In this document: positions 62,767 to 64,000 of the stretch, one piece after another
Layout: each line of letters opens with the position of its first letter
Numbering within the stretch: position 1 is the first letter of the stretch
Assembly: GCA_031553495.1 (NCBI GenBank)
Contig: JAVBLN010000013.1
Location: forward strand, 58,612 to 122,611
From: Pinibacter sp031553495
Lineage (GTDB): Bacteria > Bacteroidota > Bacteroidia > Chitinophagales > Chitinophagaceae
DNA length: 64,000 bases
Direction: 5' to 3'
Program-made: the position numbers and the translations under genes
The notes under the pieces: model-generated
The model's database searches: none
Told to the model about the DNA's origin: nothing
Seen by the model: only the letters and a program-made list of their open reading frames with translations

Positions 62767-63492
62767 ATGAAACTCATTATTTTGGCAATTGGCGCTTGGT
62801 TAATGATAATAAGCCAGTCAGTAGCGCAAAATCAGTACACAAAACAGGATATTGAACAAATGGTTAAAAACACCAATTCTACAAAAGATGAAGGATTCCG
62901 ATTTTTTAGCAAAAACAAGGCAATGATCAATGGAATAATGGGTGAAGATTATGCGGAGAATCAATTGAAGTATTGGATCTATAAAACTGATATTGCTCCG
63001 GTAGTTGAACCAAAGGATGCTCAACCGCAGTGGGTGAAACTTGAAAAGAAGGTAATTAAGCAACATGGAACACTAGGTGAGGAAATAATATGGAGAGCGA
63101 AATTTATATTTTTTCTGAATAAAAAGGACTGGCCGTCCTTTGTGTACAGCTATGATCCTTATATTCAAAAGTATAGCAACCGCATGGCTGCTTTTGAGAT
63201 TAACAACTATGCATGGAATGTTTTTGAGCAAGTAACCGATAAAAAACTACTTCAAAAAGCCGCCGAATGGAGCAAGATTAGCATTGAAATGGAGAAGCAG
63301 GCTCCGGCACCTTTGTATGATACCTATGCTAATCTTTTGTATAAAATAGGACAGACGCAACAGGCATTAGAAGCACAACAAAAAGCTATTAATACCTCTT
63401 TGAATGATGCCGAAAAAGCAACTTTTCAGAAAGTACTTGGCAAAATGAAAGCCGGGAAACCCACCTGGCCAACAAGCTCTTCTTCCAATTAA
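62767..63492 (+). CDS. Small secreted TPR-like protein (second paralogue)
   Basis: 241 residues with a signal peptide ending near SVAQ. Helical throughout. The C-terminus (LYDTYANLLYKIGQTQQALEAQQKAI...KMKAGKPTWP) repeats that of the 201-residue protein, including the final (S/A)G(N/K)PTW motif, and adds a short Ser tail. It lacks any thioredoxin CxxC. It is the last gene of the sigma/SusCD/peptidase locus. The function is unknown; the paired arrangement around the S9 peptidase suggests an accessory or binding role. Confidence 0.75.
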   Translation: MKLIILAIGAWLMIISQSVAQNQYTKQDIEQMVKNTNSTKDEGFRFFSKNKAMINGIMGEDYAENQLKYWIYKTDIAPVVEPKDAQPQWVKLEKKVIKQHGTLGEEIIWRAKFIFFLNKKDWPSFVYSYDPYIQKYSNRMAAFEINNYAWNVFEQVTDKKLLQKAAEWSKISIEMEKQAPAPLYDTYANLLYKIGQTQQALEAQQKAINTSLNDAEKATFQKVLGKMKAGKPTWPTSSSSN

Positions 63493-63510
63493 TAAGCTGT
63501 TTGAGCGATA

Positions 63511-63763
63511 GTATAATTTTATAGCATTAGGCACTTAGGTCGTTAAGAGTGTTTACAGATTGACCTTTCAAAAATTAGAACCAAGAGGCACAAAGTCTGT
63601 GTAATATACTTTACTAGCAAAGGCATGCTGCCATCAATAAGGTATTTTAGAATTTGCTTTGTGCTTCTTTGTGCCTCCGTGACTTGGTGGTTCAAAAAGC
63701 ATTGCACGATTTAAGCGCCTAATTCTATAATTTTATAGAATTAGGCGGTTAGGTCGTGAGAGG
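63511..63763. repeat. Pair of ~40-bp direct repeats next to the transposase
   Basis: TATAATTTTATAGCATTAGG (63511-63530), continuing as CACTTAGGTCGTTAAGAGTG to 63550, recurs as TATAATTTTATAGAATTAGG (63726-63745), continuing to 63763. The copies differ at a handful of positions. The second is about 60 bases before the transposase start; either could mark an element end or an insertion point. Confidence 0.65.
63576..63694. repeat. Long inverted repeat with GAACCA/TGGTTC ends
   Basis: GAACCAAGAGGCACAAAG (63578-63595) is complementary, with gaps, to CTTTGTGCCTCCGTGACTTGGTGGTTC (63667-63693 region), enclosing about 70 bases. It resembles intergenic CTTTGTGCCTTTGTGGTTC elements that I recall from other Bacteroidota genomes. 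It sits between the two direct repeats. Confidence 0.65.
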
Positions 63764-63834
63764 TAAATATGGTCGGCATTTAACTAATTTATTTAGTATA
63801 TTTATGGCTAAAATTATTAGTTATGTTTGAGGGG

Positions 63835-64000
63835 ATGAATATTATATCTTTTAGCAAACAGTTTCAAACCGATGAAGATTGTTTACAATATTTAGTAGAT
63901 ATAAAATGGAATGATGGATTCAAGTGTAGCAAGTGTGGTTCTTTAAAATATTGGCAAGGTAAGCAATGGGCAAATTTACGATGTCGGGATTGTGGTTATG
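63835..64000 (+). CDS. IS1595/ISXO2-like transposase, N-terminal fragment cut by window edge
   Basis: The open frame runs off the right edge. Starts are possible at 63823 or 63835. The visible ~55 residues, FSKQFQTDEDCLQYLVDIKW, then FKCSKCGSLKYWQG and LRCRDCGY, form the zinc-ribbon domain (two CxxC pairs) that begins IS1595-family transposases. It lies just after two 40-bp direct repeats. Whether the element is intact cannot be seen. Confidence 0.82.
   Translation, partial: MNIISFSKQFQTDEDCLQYLVDIKWNDGFKCSKCGSLKYWQGKQWANLRCRDCGY

Overview
The window is a stretch of a Bacteroidota chromosome, most likely Chitinophagaceae or a near relative. The evidence is the set of family markers: PorV and GldJ of the type IX secretion/gliding apparatus, an alternative complex III (Act) locus joined to a caa3-type oxidase, an ECF sigma/FecR/SusC/SusD cassette, DUF4292 and DUF4251 proteins, TAnnTTTG promoter boxes, and few Shine-Dalgarno sequences. 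No rRNA, tRNA or CRISPR array was seen.

Layout. 0-2.4 kb: a DUF4292 lipoprotein, dut and ispF on the minus strand. 2.5-7.6 kb: porV, divergent from gldJ, then murF. 7.8-12.3 kb: a long ileS and a lysine-rich protein with a degenerate DksA-like C-terminus. 13.1-17.8 kb: a glucosaminidase, an SGNH hydrolase and an MBOAT acyltransferase in an apparent operon, facing a second SGNH hydrolase; this looks like an envelope-polymer acetylation set. 18.5-27.7 kb: polA, then a mostly minus-strand group with a PIN-domain protein and its overlapping 260-residue partner, a VOC protein, a fructosamine-kinase-like protein, RidA, a DUF4251 protein, two uncharacterised proteins and purN. 28.6-44.4 kb: the respiratory supercluster actABCDEF-coxB-coxA-ctaB-two subunit III genes-subunit IV, all on the plus strand. 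44.7-63.5 kb: an ECF sigma factor and FecR anti-sigma, SusC/SusD, two paralogous secreted PD40-amidohydrolases, an S9 peptidase and two small paralogous secreted proteins, which together look like a regulated oligopeptide uptake and degradation locus. The right edge holds the first ~55 codons of an IS1595/ISXO2-like transposase.

The most unusual component is non-coding. About twenty copies of a ~70-bp intergenic repeat (outer T-run, GGNACCGGC, a small hairpin, then the core GTTGTGTCACTCACTTGTAC) sit between genes across the window, in both orientations. The hairpin arms change together between copies (TGCT/AGCA, AGCC/GGCT, GAGC/GCTC). The core exists in two versions, and copies carry exchangeable tails. 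Several copies face each other to enclose 200-450-bp islands, and four to five copies interrupt the respiratory operon. A second non-coding layer of 7-9-bp-period degenerate tandem repeats often abuts the first. The PIN/260-residue pair is the best candidate for an undescribed protein system.
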